Of a DNA stretch of 7,391 bases, positions 6,203-7,391 are shown piece by piece; the stretch's first letter is position 1; each line of letters begins with the position of its first letter. The stretch lies in assembly GCA_029210865.1 (NCBI GenBank), contig JARGGE010000130.1, positions 1-7,391 of the forward strand, read 5' to 3'. Position numbers and translations under genes: made by a program. The notes under the pieces are model-generated. The model saw only the letters and a program-made list of their open reading frames with translations. It searched no databases and had not been told where the DNA came from. The stretch is from Trueperaceae bacterium. Lineage in GTDB: Bacteria > Deinococcota > Deinococci > Deinococcales > Trueperaceae.

Positions 6203-7391
6203 TCAGGTTAGCACCCGCCCCGCGCGGGGTCCGCGGGCGCCGCCACCGCCGCCGCGGCCACCGCGCGTGACGCGCTCGAGGACGACCAGCCGCGGGTGGT
6301 GGCCGCCGTGCCAGACGCTGCGTTCGTGCACCACGCGCCACGGGCCGCGCCCGCCGGCCGCGTCGTCGAGCACCTCGTGGAGCAGCGCCACCTCGTGGGT
6401 GACGAGCGCCAGCCGTCCTCCGCCGCGCAGGACCCGCGCCGCCTCGGCCAGGAAGGCCGGGTGGAGCGCGCGGTTGGCGGCGTGGTCGCCGATGGCGTCG
6501 CCCCAGGGGGGATCGGCGAGGAGGAGCGCGACGCTGGCGTCGGCGGCCGCGAGGGCGGTGGCCTCGCCGACGGCGAAACGCACCCGCCCCTCGACGCCGG
6601 CGGCCGAGGCGTTGCGCTCGGCGCAGGCGACCGCCTCGGGGTCGACGTCGACGCCCTCGACCCGGGCGGTCGGGTCGGCCAGGGCCAGCTCGATCGCCAT
6701 CGTGCCGGACCCTGCGAAGGCGTTGAGAGCCGCGACGCCGCGCCCGGGGCGGGCGAGCCAGGGCATGGCCGCCGCGACGGTGGCGTTGAGCCCCCCGGGG
6801 CGATCGCACACGCGCCAGGCGCGCGCCGAGAGCGGCCGCCGGGTGGTGCGGATCAGGACCGCCCAGCCGTCGCCGTCGGGACGAACGCGCACGACCAGAT
6901 CGCCCCCCTCGGCGTCCTCGGGCAGGCCGACGCCCGCCGCGAGCGCCTCGGCGAGGCGGCGCATGACCGGCGAGTCGCGGCCGGCCGCCTCGAGCCGCAG
7001 CGCCGCGAAGGGCGCCTTGGCGGCCGCCGCGTCGGTGACCACTACGCGCAGCTCGGTCTGCAGCTCGCGCAGGACCGCGTCGCCCAGCAGGGCCTTGGGG
7101 CGCGGCACCGCGAAGCGGCGCACGCGCTGCACCGCGACCGCGGTGCGCAGGTCGTGGAGGCCGGCGCGCCCGTGCGCCGAGACGCGCAGCGCGAGCGCGT
7201 CCTCGCGCCCCTTCGGGCCGCGGCGCACGGGCGGCGCCGCCTCCAAGCCGCCGCCCTCGCCCAAGCGGGCACGCACCTCGGCCTCGAGGACCTCGATCAG
7301 CCCCGGCAGGCAGGCGACCTCGACCTCGAGCGTCGGGGCGGGGCGCGCGGCCGCCGCCGGGCGCTCGTGGGCGCCCGCGCGCGGCGCGGCC
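6203..7391 (-). CDS. THUMP-type SAM-dependent RNA methyltransferase, 5' end outside the window
   Basis: The frame runs open from base 7390 to a TGA at 6203, giving 395 visible residues. No ATG, GTG or TTG occurs in frame between 7277 and 7390, and that part reads like the start of a THUMP methyltransferase (TLEVEVACLPGLIEVLEAEV). The true start is therefore beyond the window, and the GTG at 7276 is internal. A THUMP-like RNA-binding region lies at about 7069-6821. The Rossmann methyltransferase domain follows, with SAM-binding motif I NAFAGSGTMAIE (from 6724), an acidic motif GVDVD and catalytic-loop motif ADPPWGD (about 6517-6497). Relatives (COG0116/COG1041, TrmN/Trm14, RlmL) make N2-methylguanosine in tRNA or 23S rRNA; the target here cannot be fixed. 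The last 20 residues are a Gly/Arg-rich tail. The gene heads the visible minus-strand cluster. Confidence 0.85.
   Translation of the reverse strand, partial: AAPRAGAHERPAAAARPAPTLEVEVACLPGLIEVLEAEVRARLGEGGGLEAAPPVRRGPKGREDALALRVSAHGRAGLHDLRTAVAVQRVRRFAVPRPKALLGDAVLRELQTELRVVVTDAAAAKAPFAALRLEAAGRDSPVMRRLAEALAAGVGLPEDAEGGDLVVRVRPDGDGWAVLIRTTRRPLSARAWRVCDRPGGLNATVAAAMPWLARPGRGVAALNAFAGSGTMAIELALADPTARVEGVDVDPEAVACAERNASAAGVEGRVRFAVGEATALAAADASVALLLADPPWGDAIGDHAANRALHPAFLAEAARVLRGGGRLALVTHEVALLHEVLDDAAGGRGPWRVVHERSVWHGGHHPRLVVLERVTRGGRGGGGGARGPRAGRVLT
6205..6210 (-). promoter_or_regulatory. Putative internal -10 box (TAACCT) before the LytM-like gene
   Basis: On the minus strand TAACCT is followed by seven bases (GAGCCGC) and the ATG at 6197. 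It is preceded by TGC, which matches an extended -10 (TGN). It lies in the last codons of the methyltransferase gene, overlapping its TGA. There is no Shine-Dalgarno sequence before the ATG. It may allow the LytM-like and AI-2E-family genes to be transcribed separately from the methyltransferase. Because the bases also encode Leu-Thr-stop, chance is a real alternative. Confidence 0.4.

Noticed and set aside
6198..6809. N-terminal extension of the LytM-like protein up to 6809
   Set aside because: It lies antiparallel in composition to nothing recognisable and overlaps the methyltransferase core in another frame. The ATG at 6197 is followed by a proper signal anchor.
7274..7276. GTG at 7276 as the start of the methyltransferase
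   Set aside because: The frame stays open to the window edge, and the 38 residues upstream resemble the N-terminus of THUMP methyltransferases, so the GTG is internal.
1..7391. CRISPR arrays, tRNA or rRNA genes, insertion sequences, phage genes or defence systems
   Set aside because: No regularly spaced repeats, RNA-gene signatures, transposase motifs or transfer borders were found. Base and codon use look uniform across the window.

Overview
This 7.4-kb window is very GC-rich chromosomal DNA. It carries five protein genes and no visible mobile element, CRISPR array or RNA gene. Three features fit Deinococcota, perhaps a Truepera-like lineage: the base composition, a TANNNT box 6-7 nt before the start codon of three genes, and an FtsK-like protein with four membrane helices. 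No rRNA or marker gene is present, so this assignment is an inference. Actinomycetota also use leaderless genes and cannot be excluded.

Layout. Positions 1-1599 (minus) hold the N-terminal 533 residues of a membrane protein that looks like the DNA translocase FtsK; its motor domain lies beyond the left edge. A 95-bp divergent intergenic region (1600-1694) follows. Positions 1695-4022 (plus) encode a membrane-anchored diguanylate cyclase with three tandem GAF sensor domains and intact active and inhibitory sites. It converges, across an 85-bp gap with inverted repeats, on a minus-strand cluster. That cluster reads from the right edge: a THUMP-type SAM-dependent RNA methyltransferase (from beyond 7391 to 6203), a membrane-anchored LytM/M23-like protein (6197-5406) and an AI-2E/PerM-family membrane protein (5406-4108). 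The gaps in the cluster are 5 nt and then a one-base TGATG overlap.

How the parts relate. The M23-like protein has lost most expected zinc-binding and catalytic residues (Ser110, Val114 and Arg231 replace His, Asp and His). It therefore looks like a regulatory LytM factor of the EnvC/NlpD type rather than a working peptidase. It is translationally coupled to the AI-2E-family protein and close to an FtsK-like gene, so a cell-envelope or division role is a reasonable guess, not a demonstrated link. The diguanylate cyclase would connect an unknown small-molecule, light or redox signal to c-di-GMP.

The most interesting observations are the recurrent leaderless-type promoter boxes, absent from the one coupled gene, and the degenerate LytM protein. 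No clearly new multi-gene system is evident.
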